Of a stretch of 7,492 nucleotides of DNA, positions 1 to 6,497 are shown piece after piece (positions within the stretch are counted from its first letter, which is position 1; each line of letters begins with the position of its first letter). This stretch comes from Acidobacteriaceae bacterium (lineage in GTDB: Bacteria > Acidobacteriota > Terriglobia > Terriglobales > SbA1): assembly GCA_003156615.1 (NCBI GenBank), contig PMHI01000626.1:3792-11283 (forward strand), read 5' to 3'. The notes below the pieces were generated by a model. It worked only from the letters and a program-made list of their open reading frames with translations, was not told the DNA's origin and searched no databases. Made by a program: the position numbers and the translations under genes.

Positions 1-974
1 AGCCGCAGGGAAGCGTAGAGGTGAATGTTTGGGCTGGCCGTTAGCAGTGGGAACAACGCGAAGAGTGCGAGCAGCGTCCAGGGCAAAGGACTTTCATTCG
101 CATGCCCGGAGCTCCAACTGCGATAGATGCGCGATCCAGCGAAAGTCCCGGCCAGGTAGACGGCCAGAATGGACGCGAAGGCGTATACGACCGTTCCGAT
201 GTAAGCCGTGAATTCGCGGACCCAGACCACTTCCATGCCCATGCTCGTCAGACCGGTGGCGAACAGCAGCGCCAGAAGATATCCTTCGCCGGTTGACTCA
301 CTGGCAGGTTGTGGCACTTCGCCCGATCCTTCTCCAGGTACTTCCCGAACTTCCTTCCGCGGCACACTCTTTGAGACCGTCAGAGCTAAAACCGCGATCA
401 GAACATTGCAAGCGGCGCCCACGCTCAGGGTTCCGCGAAATCCCAACAGCTCGATCAGAGCTAGGGGCAGAGCGGTTCCCACCACCGCGCCGGCCACGTT
501 GGCCATGTACAAGTAGCTGAACGATCGGGAAGATTCCCGGGGGAACACGCGCCGGATGGCGAGCATGGCGACCGGAATGGTCGCTCCCATCAATGTGCAC
601 CAGGGAATCAAGGTGAGGGCGACCCAGACGCCGGAGACCACGTAATATTCCGCGGAAGAGGTTGAGCCCAGCCGCTCCAGAATGCCGTGTCCCAGACGAA
701 GCTCATAGGGGACGAGGATTCCGGAAACGCCGATCAGCAGCTCGATCGCAGCGTAAAGGAGGAGCGGCGAGAAGCCGATCTTTTCTCCCCGCCGGCGTAT
801 CAAGACCCCGCTGGCCCACGAACCCAACCCCAGTCCAGCCATGAAAACCGACAACACAATGGAAACCATGGCGGTGGTAACGCCGAATTGCGCCATGGAC
901 AAGCGCAGCCAGACCAGTTCATAAAGGAGGCTGCAGAACCCTGAGATGAAAAAGAAGGTGAAATACCAGAACAC
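1..974 (-). CDS. Membrane domain of a spermidine-synthase-type (fused MFS/spermidine synthase) protein, partial at the left edge
   Basis: The minus strand is open from a GTG at 972-974 to the left edge (324 codons, no stop). An in-frame TAG at 978-980 fixes the 5' limit, and GGAAGAG (986-992) lies 11 nt upstream of the GTG. The translation is strongly hydrophobic, with about eight or nine membrane segments. It starts MFWYFTFFFISGFCSLLYEL and has the GLGLGSW motif near residue 50, both typical of the membrane half of bacterial proteins annotated as spermidine synthase or fused MFS/spermidine synthase. A charged, Gly/Glu/Pro-rich loop (about residues 202-230) separates two halves. ELVWLR near residue 19 is echoed by EVVWVR near residue 248, so the membrane part looks internally duplicated. 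Any aminopropyltransferase-like domain would lie beyond the window, so whether it makes polyamines cannot be judged. The family call is solid; the function is unknown. Confidence 0.85.
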   Translation of the reverse strand, partial: MFWYFTFFFISGFCSLLYELVWLRLSMAQFGVTTAMVSIVLSVFMAGLGLGSWASGVLIRRRGEKIGFSPLLLYAAIELLIGVSGILVPYELRLGHGILERLGSTSSAEYYVVSGVWVALTLIPWCTLMGATIPVAMLAIRRVFPRESSRSFSYLYMANVAGAVVGTALPLALIELLGFRGTLSVGAACNVLIAVLALTVSKSVPRKEVREVPGEGSGEVPQPASESTGEGYLLALLFATGLTSMGMEVVWVREFTAYIGTVVYAFASILAVYLAGTFAGSRIYRSWSSGHANESPLPWTLLALFALFPLLTASPNIHLYASLR

Positions 975-1123
975 GAGCTAACTTTCTCTTCCGTTAAGTT
1001 TGAGGTTGGCTGAAATTCTCCGTTCGCGACTTCCAAATCCAAAATACACTACCGTGCAGTAACCCAAAAAGCCTTCCCGCCGGACGATCCTTAGTTGTAA
1101 CCGTCTACCGCTGCAATCAGTTA

Positions 1124-1154
1124 CGCATTGATGCGCGCTTGAGGAGCGCTTGAG
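1124..1154. repeat. Short palindrome next to an 11-bp-spaced direct repeat
   Basis: CGCAT-TG-ATGCG (1124-1135) is a 5-bp inverted repeat with a 2-bp centre. It abuts a perfect 9-bp direct repeat GCGCTTGAG at 1135-1143 and 1146-1154, so the two copies are 11 bp apart, about one helical turn. This could be an operator in the divergent promoter region. It is short enough to be chance. Confidence 0.35.
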
Positions 1155-1204
1155 CAGCAGTGCATTGTCCCACCCAGGCCCTTCGACGCAAAGTGACCTT
1201 GGTG

Positions 1205-1275
1205 CAGGTCTCGAGTTTTCAGGTGTGTTAGGTGTCAGACCTCAGGCCCCTGGGTTTCCCGAGACCTGAGACCTA
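1205..1275. repeat. Cluster of AGGTCTCA-like short repeats in both orientations
   Basis: Plus-orientation copies are CAGGTCTCG (1205-1213), CAGGTGTGT (1220-1228) and TAGGTGTCA (1229-1237). Opposite-orientation copies are AGACCTCAG (1237-1245) and a tandem GAGACCT GAGACCT (1261-1274). CAGGTCTCG at 1205-1213 is an exact inverted repeat of CGAGACCTG at 1260-1268, and AGGTGTCAG (1230-1238) matches CTGAGACCT (1266-1274) with one mismatch. The cluster ends about 26 bp before the Shine-Dalgarno of the next gene, so it lies in its promoter or 5' leader. Confidence 0.6.
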
Positions 1276-1300
1276 GCACGCAAGAACTCGGGTCCACCCC

Positions 1301-1307
1301 AAGGAGG
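1301..1307 (+). promoter_or_regulatory. Strong ribosome binding site for the phosphatidyltransferase gene
   Basis: AAGGAGG lies 5 nt before the ATG at 1313. It fixes that start over later in-frame ATG or GTG codons. Confidence 0.85.
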
Positions 1308-1312
1308 CAAGT

Positions 1313-2077
1313 ATGCCGAGCCGTTTGGTTGCCAACGCCGACTCTCAAACGATGACCGGGTTTTGTGAGCCGGTGAACCAGCACGCGCCGCTGGAGACGA
1401 GGCGGGCGAGGTCGTTCCCGGAAATGCGGCGGGTGCAGCAAAGCTGGGTGGCCTGCGCCGAGAAACGGGCGTTACTGTGGCTGGCCGCGCGGACGCCGTC
1501 ATGGATTGGCTCCGACCACCTGACGATGTTGGGGTTGATGTCGCAGATCGGGGCGGGCGCATGTTATGCGCTGGCGCCGTGGAACAGGTATGCGCTGCTT
1601 GGGGTCATTGCCTGCCTGGCGCTGAACTGGCTGGGAGATTCGCTCGATGGAACGCTGGCACGGGTGCGGCAACAATTGCGTCCTCGCTACGGCTTTTATG
1701 TGGACCATATGGTCGACGGCTTGGGCGCTGTCGCGTTGATGGGTGGGCTGGCCTTGTCGGGAACCATGCACCCCTGGATCGCGATCGGCTTGCTGGTTGT
1801 GTTCCTCCTGCTTTCGATTCAGTCCTATCTGGCGACGCACGCGCTGGGTGAGTTTCGGCTGTCGTTCTGGCGCTTTGGGCCGACCGAGCTGCGCATCCTG
1901 CTGGCAGTAGGCAACCTGGCGCTGTTGTGGAAACCGCGAGTGCACTTTCTGGGCGCGTATTACAGATTGTTCGACTTAGGGGGAACGATTGGTCTTGCCG
2001 GCATGACGCTGATGTTGTTTTTCTTTACCGGGCAGAACACCCTGCGGCTCTATGGCGAAGAAAGGATCGTCAAGTGA
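1313..2077 (+). CDS. CDP-alcohol phosphatidyltransferase family membrane enzyme
   Basis: This is a 254-residue integral membrane enzyme of the CDP-alcohol phosphatidyltransferase superfamily, which moves a phosphatidyl group from a CDP-lipid to an alcohol to form a phospholipid. The signature D-x2-D-G-x2-A-R...G-x3-D-x3-D is complete: D109, D112, G113, A116, R117, G127, D131 and D135. The four aspartates bind the catalytic metal ions. The spacer between R117 and G127 is nine residues, one more than the common pattern. A hydrophilic N-terminal arm of about 50 residues precedes the first membrane segment, and about six hydrophobic helices follow, including 91-107, 137-150, 155-172, 192-206 and 222-239. 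The start is set by AAGGAGG. The stop overlaps the GtrA gene start, so the two form a coupled operon. The acceptor alcohol (glycerol phosphate, inositol phosphate or other) cannot be read from the sequence, so no gene symbol is given. Confidence 0.93.
   Translation: MPSRLVANADSQTMTGFCEPVNQHAPLETRRARSFPEMRRVQQSWVACAEKRALLWLAARTPSWIGSDHLTMLGLMSQIGAGACYALAPWNRYALLGVIACLALNWLGDSLDGTLARVRQQLRPRYGFYVDHMVDGLGAVALMGGLALSGTMHPWIAIGLLVVFLLLSIQSYLATHALGEFRLSFWRFGPTELRILLAVGNLALLWKPRVHFLGAYYRLFDLGGTIGLAGMTLMLFFFTGQNTLRLYGEERIVK
2061..2066 (+). promoter_or_regulatory. Ribosome binding site deciding the GtrA start, inside the upstream gene
   Basis: AAAGGA lies 7 nt before GTG 2074 and within the last codons of the phosphatidyltransferase gene. 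It supports the internal GTG start over an upstream in-frame GTG at 1927 that would overlap the previous gene by 151 bp. Confidence 0.7.
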
Positions 2078-2520
2078 CAGCCGCAGTGACTTGGCAACGA
2101 ATTGGGAGGTGGGTAACCTTGCGCTGGTTGAAGTTCAATGCCGTGGGGTCGCTCGGCATCGGAGTGCAGTTGGCCGTGTTGTTCACGCTGAAGAACGGAT
2201 TTCATCTCAACTATCTGCTGGCAACTGCGTTCGGGGTGGAAGCGGCAGTGGTACACAACTTCCTCTGGCACGAACGCTATACCTGGGCGGACCGGGTAGA
2301 ACCGTCATGGAGGAAGTCACTGCCGCGGCTGCTGCGTTTCAATCTAACCACCGGCGGAGTCTCGATCGCGGGCAATCTGGCGCTGATGAAATTGATGGTC
2401 GAGCTGGGCCACCTGAATTATCTTGTCGCAAACGGAGTCGCCATCGTTTTGTGCTCGCTGGCAAATTTCCTGGTGAGCGAGCACTGGGTGTTTGAGGACG
2501 ATGCGACCGCCAGCGAGTAA
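2074..2520 (+). CDS. GtrA family membrane protein
   Basis: This 148-residue protein has the usual size and four-helix layout of the GtrA family, small inner-membrane proteins implicated in moving polyprenyl-phosphate-linked sugars across the membrane for surface glycan modification. The conserved N-terminal piece KFNAVGSLGIGVQLAVLF begins near residue 18. The half-ending motif HNFLWHERYTW is followed in the second half by NFLVSEHWVF, the repeated Asn-Phe...Trp/Phe pattern of the family. GTG 2074 overlaps the upstream stop as GTGA, a classic translational coupling arrangement. The same frame is open further upstream to a GTG at 1927, but those residues are not GtrA-like. The partner gene suggests a shared role in lipid or glycolipid head-group metabolism. 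This is inference; the substrate is unknown. No clear terminator follows the stop. Confidence 0.92.
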   Translation: MTAAVTWQRIGRWVTLRWLKFNAVGSLGIGVQLAVLFTLKNGFHLNYLLATAFGVEAAVVHNFLWHERYTWADRVEPSWRKSLPRLLRFNLTTGGVSIAGNLALMKLMVELGHLNYLVANGVAIVLCSLANFLVSEHWVFEDDATASE

Positions 2521-2611
2521 ATCGGGAGGGCGAGTGGGGTAGTGACTTTCTGGTTATCATCATCACCGCAGGCGAGGACATGGGCCGGGCTCATCGCTTC
2601 GTGACCGTCCT

Positions 2612-2643
2612 TTGACAATTGCATCCTGGCTGGCGGTTATAAT
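2612..2643 (+). promoter_or_regulatory. Sigma-70-like promoter of the TonB-dependent receptor gene
   Basis: A perfect -35 hexamer TTGACA (2612-2617) and a perfect -10 hexamer TATAAT (2638-2643) are separated by 20 bp, longer than the optimal 17. The expected transcription start near 2650 would give a leader of about 28 nt to a small ORF at 2678 and about 48 nt to the receptor ATG. The long spacer may make it weak or activator-dependent. Confidence 0.55.
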
Positions 2644-2677
2644 TTGGCACGCACTCCCTTCTCCGGCGGAAGGTGTC

Positions 2678-2722
2678 ATGAGTTTCATACTTGAACCATG
2701 CAAGGGTGTGGCCCAGCCGTGA
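2678..2722 (+). CDS. Possible 14-codon leader ORF overlapping the receptor start
   Basis: ATG 2678 follows GGAAGG (2668-2673) at 4 nt, a better ribosome binding site than the one before the receptor ATG at 2698, which has none visible. The peptide would be MSFILEPCKGVAQP. Its stop TGA (2720-2722) overlaps an in-frame alternative receptor start, GTG 2719-2721, as GTGA, the usual layout of coupled genes. It is very short and has no homology I can recognise, so it may be chance. Confidence 0.3.
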   Translation: MSFILEPCKGVAQP

Positions 2723-5367
2723 AATGCGCGCTCTTACTGGCGCTGGCGGCGTTGTGGGGGATGCCGTCCCCGGCACAGACTTCTTCATCGCCCCCTCCGT
2801 CTTCATCGTCTTCTTCCTCGCAGCAAGTTTCTCCGGAACACAGTGGCGCAGCGCAAAATCTTACGGTCACCGTAACCGACGAAAACGGGGTGGCCGTCGC
2901 TTCCGCGCGCATACAGTTGCAAGCCCCGCCGCCCGCCCTTGCGCTGCGCTGCGAAACCGATTTCGACGGCCATTGTGAATTCACCGACTTGTCTTCCGGA
3001 ACTTACGAACTCCGGGTCGAGAAGACGGGATACTACGCTCTAGTTCAGTCCTATGTGCCAGTCGGCGTCACCGCCAACGTGGACGTAACTCTCTCCCATC
3101 AGCAAGAGGCGCGGGAAGTGGTGAACGTGGTGGAATCGCCGCCAGCCATCGACCCGGTGCAAATCTCCGCCAAGGAAGAACTCACCGGGTCGGAGCTCAT
3201 CGACATTCCTTACCCGGGGCCGCACGACTACCACAACGCGCTGAACTTCATCCCGGGAGTCACCCCCGACAGTTTTGGCAATTTGCATGTGGCGGGAGCC
3301 GAGAACTATCAAACTTTGGTTTTGCTGGACGGGTTTAACGTGAGCCAGCCGACGAATGGCCAGTTGGCGTTGCGCACAAGCATCGAGTCATTTCGCTCCC
3401 TGGCAGTCGTGCCCAGCCGCGAGTCGGCTGAGTTTGGCAAAGGCTCCGGCGGTGTCCTGGCTATGAACACCGCAATGGGCAATGACCGTTATCGCTTAAC
3501 CTCGACGGACTTCGTGCCGGGAGCGTGGTACACCAAGGGCAGGTTTAACAGCGAATGGACGCCCATTGACACCTTCTCGGGTCCGATTATCAAGGGAAGG
3601 ATGTGGTTTATCGACGCCCTGGACGGCGAGTTTGACGACAATGCGGATGTGCAGCTCCCACTCGGTGCGGATCGTGACTACGTCTGGCGCGTGGACAACC
3701 TGGCCAAGCTGCAAGCCAACCTGACCGCCCGCAACATTGTCACCGCCAGCTTTCTTTCGAACTACTATCATGATGAATACGACGGGCTGGGATTTCTCGT
3801 GCCGCAGCCGGCTACTCCGATCGAGCTCGAGACTGCTTATTTTGGCTCTTTGAAGGATCAGTACTATTTCCGCAACGGAGCCCTGCTCGAAACCGGATTC
3901 GGCGTGGACCAGTACGACACCACGCTGACGCCGCGGGGACATAGTCCATACATCGAGCTGTTCTTCGCGGCCGAGGGTAACTATTACCTGCACGAGACGG
4001 CGCTCGCCCGCCGACTGCAAGGTATATCGAATCTCTACATTCCACCGCATCAATGGCATGGACGGCACGACATCAAAGTCGGCGCTGACCTAGACCGCTT
4101 AAACTACGATGCGCAATTTCTGCGCCAGCCGATCTCGTTCGAGCCGCAGGGTCCACCGCCGCCGGGTCAGACGACGCAGCCCTGTCCCACCGATGCGGAT
4201 GGCGTTCCGGGGGTGCCGGCGACAAATTGCACGCGCTACTCCGTGTTCTCGGGAGGCAATTATGCTCCGCTCTACAACACCGAGGGCAGCGCCTACGCCG
4301 AGGATCGATGGCTGATCACGAATCGCCTTCTGATCGAGCCGGGCGTGCGCTTGGATTGGGATGAACTGGTGCGCACGCCAGTGCTGTCACCGCGCTTGGC
4401 AGGCACCTATCGGGCGGATGCGGAAGGCACTACCAAGCTGTCGGCGGGAATTGGCATCATTTACGACACAACCAACTTGGGCTTGATCCATCAACCTCTG
4501 GAGGGGCAGAGGGTCGATTACTTCTTCGATTCGAACGGGTGCCCGCAGGAGGCGAACGACACCAGTGTTAAGTGCACGGGCCTGCCCTCGGGGACGCCAG
4601 AGCCCGCGCCGATCCCCTTACCGACGTCGTTTGTGGTGGACCGAAATACGCTCGAGATGCCGCGGTACGTAAACTCAAGCGGCAGCCTGGAGAAGAAACT
4701 GCCATACGCCATTTTTCTGAAACTGGAGTTCCTGGAAAAACGCGGCGTGCACGCCTTTGCCTACAACACGCTGAATGGCGCGGTGGATGGTGTCTATCTC
4801 CTCGGCAATGGACGCGACGACCACTACGATGCCTTCACGGTCAGCCTACGCCGCCACTTTCGCGAGCACTATGAAATCTTCGGAGCTTATACGCGCTCCA
4901 GTTCCCGCAGCAACCAGATCTTCGACTTCAGCCTGGATACCACGCTGCTAAGCCCGCAACTGCGCGGCCCCTATGCCTGGGACACTCCGAACCGCTTCGT
5001 GGGTTGGGGTATTCTGCCGGGTTTTAATCTGCCCCTCATTCACAAGTTCGATATCGTCTATTCGGCCGAGGCGCGCAACGGGCTGCCTTTCTATGGGATC
5101 ACAGATCAAGATGAGATAGCTCCCGGCTATCCTCCCAGTTCATCTTTGCGTTTACCGACGTACTACACCCTGAATCTGCAGTTCGAAAAGCGGCTTCATC
5201 TGTTTAAACACTATTGGGCGGGGCGCGCTGGCTTCGACGACATCACCAATCACGCCCTCGTCACCGGAGCCGTCGCGACCATTGATCTCAGCCACCCAGT
5301 CCCGACTTTCGTTGACGGCGCCGGGCGCGCCTTCGTCCTCCGGATCCGGTACCTGGGCCGGCAGTGA
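2698..5367 (+). CDS. TonB-dependent outer membrane receptor with N-terminal carboxypeptidase-regulatory-like domain
   Basis: This is an 889-residue outer membrane protein of the Oar-like class, which is greatly expanded in Acidobacteriota. A signal peptide (hydrophobic core about 10-21) has a likely cleavage after SPA at residue 26. A Ser/Pro tract (29-41) follows. Next comes a beta-sandwich carboxypeptidase-regulatory-like domain (about 54-132: LTVTVTDENG, then FTDLSSGTYELRVEKTGYY). The plug domain is about 165-258 and includes IPGV, VLLDGFNV and the ESAEFGKGSGGV stretch. The rest, about 265-889, is beta-barrel with aromatic-rich strands, ending LRIRYLGRQ rather than the usual terminal aromatic residue. 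Three close cysteine pairs (85/93, 496/511, 615/626) could form disulfides in the regulatory domain and surface loops. ATG 2698 is the first possible start (in-frame TGA at 2692), but GTG 2719 also gives a complete signal peptide. The ligand, perhaps an oligosaccharide or peptide, is unknown. Confidence 0.95.
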   Translation: MQGCGPAVKCALLLALAALWGMPSPAQTSSSPPPSSSSSSSQQVSPEHSGAAQNLTVTVTDENGVAVASARIQLQAPPPALALRCETDFDGHCEFTDLSSGTYELRVEKTGYYALVQSYVPVGVTANVDVTLSHQQEAREVVNVVESPPAIDPVQISAKEELTGSELIDIPYPGPHDYHNALNFIPGVTPDSFGNLHVAGAENYQTLVLLDGFNVSQPTNGQLALRTSIESFRSLAVVPSRESAEFGKGSGGVLAMNTAMGNDRYRLTSTDFVPGAWYTKGRFNSEWTPIDTFSGPIIKGRMWFIDALDGEFDDNADVQLPLGADRDYVWRVDNLAKLQANLTARNIVTASFLSNYYHDEYDGLGFLVPQPATPIELETAYFGSLKDQYYFRNGALLETGFGVDQYDTTLTPRGHSPYIELFFAAEGNYYLHETALARRLQGISNLYIPPHQWHGRHDIKVGADLDRLNYDAQFLRQPISFEPQGPPPPGQTTQPCPTDADGVPGVPATNCTRYSVFSGGNYAPLYNTEGSAYAEDRWLITNRLLIEPGVRLDWDELVRTPVLSPRLAGTYRADAEGTTKLSAGIGIIYDTTNLGLIHQPLEGQRVDYFFDSNGCPQEANDTSVKCTGLPSGTPEPAPIPLPTSFVVDRNTLEMPRYVNSSGSLEKKLPYAIFLKLEFLEKRGVHAFAYNTLNGAVDGVYLLGNGRDDHYDAFTVSLRRHFREHYEIFGAYTRSSSRSNQIFDFSLDTTLLSPQLRGPYAWDTPNRFVGWGILPGFNLPLIHKFDIVYSAEARNGLPFYGITDQDEIAPGYPPSSSLRLPTYYTLNLQFEKRLHLFKHYWAGRAGFDDITNHALVTGAVATIDLSHPVPTFVDGAGRAFVLRIRYLGRQ

Positions 5368-5385
5368 ATTCTCAAGTCCGGATGC

Positions 5386-6345
5386 TCAAATCTTCAGCAC
5401 AACCTTCCCGTAGTTCCGGCCTTCCTGCAGCAGCTTGTACGCTTCGACGGCATGGTCGAGCGCCAGGACTTGGCCGATCACCGGGGTCAGCTTGCGTTGC
5501 ACGATCCATTCGGAGAGCTGCTTCCAGGCGGGTTCCATGATCTCGGGTTTTTGGCAGAGGTAGGTCAGCCACAGGCCCTGCAGGCTGGCGGATTTCGCAT
5601 ACATCGCCCGGATGTCGAGTTGTGGCGGCTTGCCGGTTGCGGTGCCGTATTGGATGACGCGTCCGAACTCGCGCACCGAGCGCAGGCTTTTCGCGGTGTG
5701 CTCGCCGCCGAGCATTTCGAAGACCGCATCCACGCCTTCGCCCTGAGTGAGGTTCTTCACGACTTCTTCATAGTCGTGCCGCTTGTAGTTGATGCCGTGC
5801 TGCAGGCCGAGTGCTTTCACGCGTGCGAGCTTTTCATCGGACGACGACGTCCCGAACATTTCAACGTCCAGAATGTGTCCGATCTGCACCGCCGCCGTGC
5901 CCACGCCTCCGGCAACGGCGTGAATCAGCGCGCGACGGCTGCGGCCCGCCGGGGGCGACTGTGTCATGCCCGCTTGCCAGTAGGCCAAATAAGCCGTGAA
6001 ATAGTTGACGGGGAAGGCGGCGGCTTGTTCGTCGGTCCAATGCTCGGGGACGGTCCAGAGCCGGTTCGTATAAGCGCTAACCTCCTCGGCGAACGCAGCC
6101 CACTGCATGTAGCCCATCACTCGGCGTCCGCTGCTCACTTCAACCCCGGCAAATTCGCGTCCGGCAATGAATGGCGGCTGCGGGGTTCCGGGGTAGCCGC
6201 CTTGCGTGGTCATGACGTCGGCGAAATTCAGGCCTCCGGCGGCGACGCGGACCAGCGTTTGTCCCAACTTCAGCGTCGGTTCGGCTGTGTCTTGAATGGC
6301 CAGTGCGTCCGGTCCGGATAGGCTGGTGATCACTAAAGCTTTCAC
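5386..6345 (-). CDS. NAD(P)H:quinone oxidoreductase-like MDR family protein
   Basis: This is a 319-residue soluble enzyme of the medium-chain dehydrogenase/reductase superfamily, zinc-independent quinone oxidoreductase branch, which typically reduces quinones or enone-type substrates with NADPH. The N-terminal GroES-like catalytic fold includes GGLNFADVMTTQGGYP (37-52) and the GREFAG motif (62-67). The Rossmann domain has the nucleotide-binding loop AVAGGVGTAAVQIG (143-156), followed by GTSSSDEK (165-172), a usual NADP-phosphate contact region. The C-terminus EGRNYGKVVLKI is the standard family ending. No cluster of structural zinc cysteines is present. The start is GTG (6343-6345); an in-frame stop at 6370-6372 leaves no upstream alternative, and the Shine-Dalgarno is poor. 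The gene is convergent with the receptor, 18 bp between stops, and stands alone as a transcription unit. The family is certain; the substrate is not. Confidence 0.93.
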   Translation of the reverse strand: MKALVITSLSGPDALAIQDTAEPTLKLGQTLVRVAAGGLNFADVMTTQGGYPGTPQPPFIAGREFAGVEVSSGRRVMGYMQWAAFAEEVSAYTNRLWTVPEHWTDEQAAAFPVNYFTAYLAYWQAGMTQSPPAGRSRRALIHAVAGGVGTAAVQIGHILDVEMFGTSSSDEKLARVKALGLQHGINYKRHDYEEVVKNLTQGEGVDAVFEMLGGEHTAKSLRSVREFGRVIQYGTATGKPPQLDIRAMYAKSASLQGLWLTYLCQKPEIMEPAWKQLSEWIVQRKLTPVIGQVLALDHAVEAYKLLQEGRNYGKVVLKI

Positions 6346-6407
6346 GCCACCGAGTTTAGCAGGATGGATTCAGCCGTCGCGCAATCGCCCACGAATTACG
6401 TCGGCAG

Positions 6408-6471
6408 AAAAAAATGAAAGGTACCCTCTGAGCTTGAATCCAGCAGTACTGAATCCCCAGCTCAGAGGGCC
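6408..6471 (-). terminator. Intrinsic terminator of the secreted-protein gene
   Basis: Perfect 11-bp inverted arms CCCTCTGAGCT (6424-6434) and AGCTCAGAGGG (6459-6469) enclose a 24-nt loop. Read on the minus strand, the stem is followed after 9 nt by seven T residues (A-run at 6408-6414 on the plus strand). It lies 28 bp beyond the stop at 6498 and upstream of the oxidoreductase start, so it separates the two minus-strand genes. The loop carries TGAATCC twice (about 6435 and 6450) and the 8-bp palindrome CAGTACTG. Confidence 0.8.
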
Positions 6472-6497
6472 ACCTTCGCGAACAAATCGGGCCTAGT

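Larger units (their letters stand above)
975..1312. other. Divergent intergenic region
   Basis: This 338-bp stretch separates the minus-strand membrane protein gene from the plus-strand phosphatidyltransferase operon and should hold promoters for both. I see no coding region or RNA gene in it. A very weak minus-strand promoter candidate is TTTTTG (1065-1070) with TATTTT (1041-1046) at 18-bp spacing. No convincing plus-strand promoter was found. The right part carries the repeat cluster described separately. Confidence 0.6.

Noticed and set aside
298..600. Minus-strand 100-codon frame
   Set aside because: It overlaps the long open frame of the spermidine-synthase-type membrane protein in a different register and is rich in Arg/Ser/Gly without motifs.
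1927..2073. Upstream extension of the GtrA gene to a GTG at 1927
   Set aside because: It would overlap the phosphatidyltransferase by 151 bp in another frame, and the added residues are not GtrA-like. GTG 2074 has a ribosome binding site and makes the standard family length.
2575..2611. AGGAC ... GTCCT inverted repeat as a terminator after the GtrA gene
   Set aside because: The arms are only 5 bp with a 27-nt loop and there is no T-run after it; chance is likely.
3496..4068. Minus-strand 190-codon frame inside the receptor gene
   Set aside because: It is antisense to barrel strands of a well-supported TonB-dependent receptor and has no ribosome binding site or family features.
5452..6321. 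289-codon plus-strand frame opposite the oxidoreductase
   Set aside because: The opposite strand encodes a complete MDR enzyme with all its motifs; this frame has His/Arg-rich composition without any recognisable motif.
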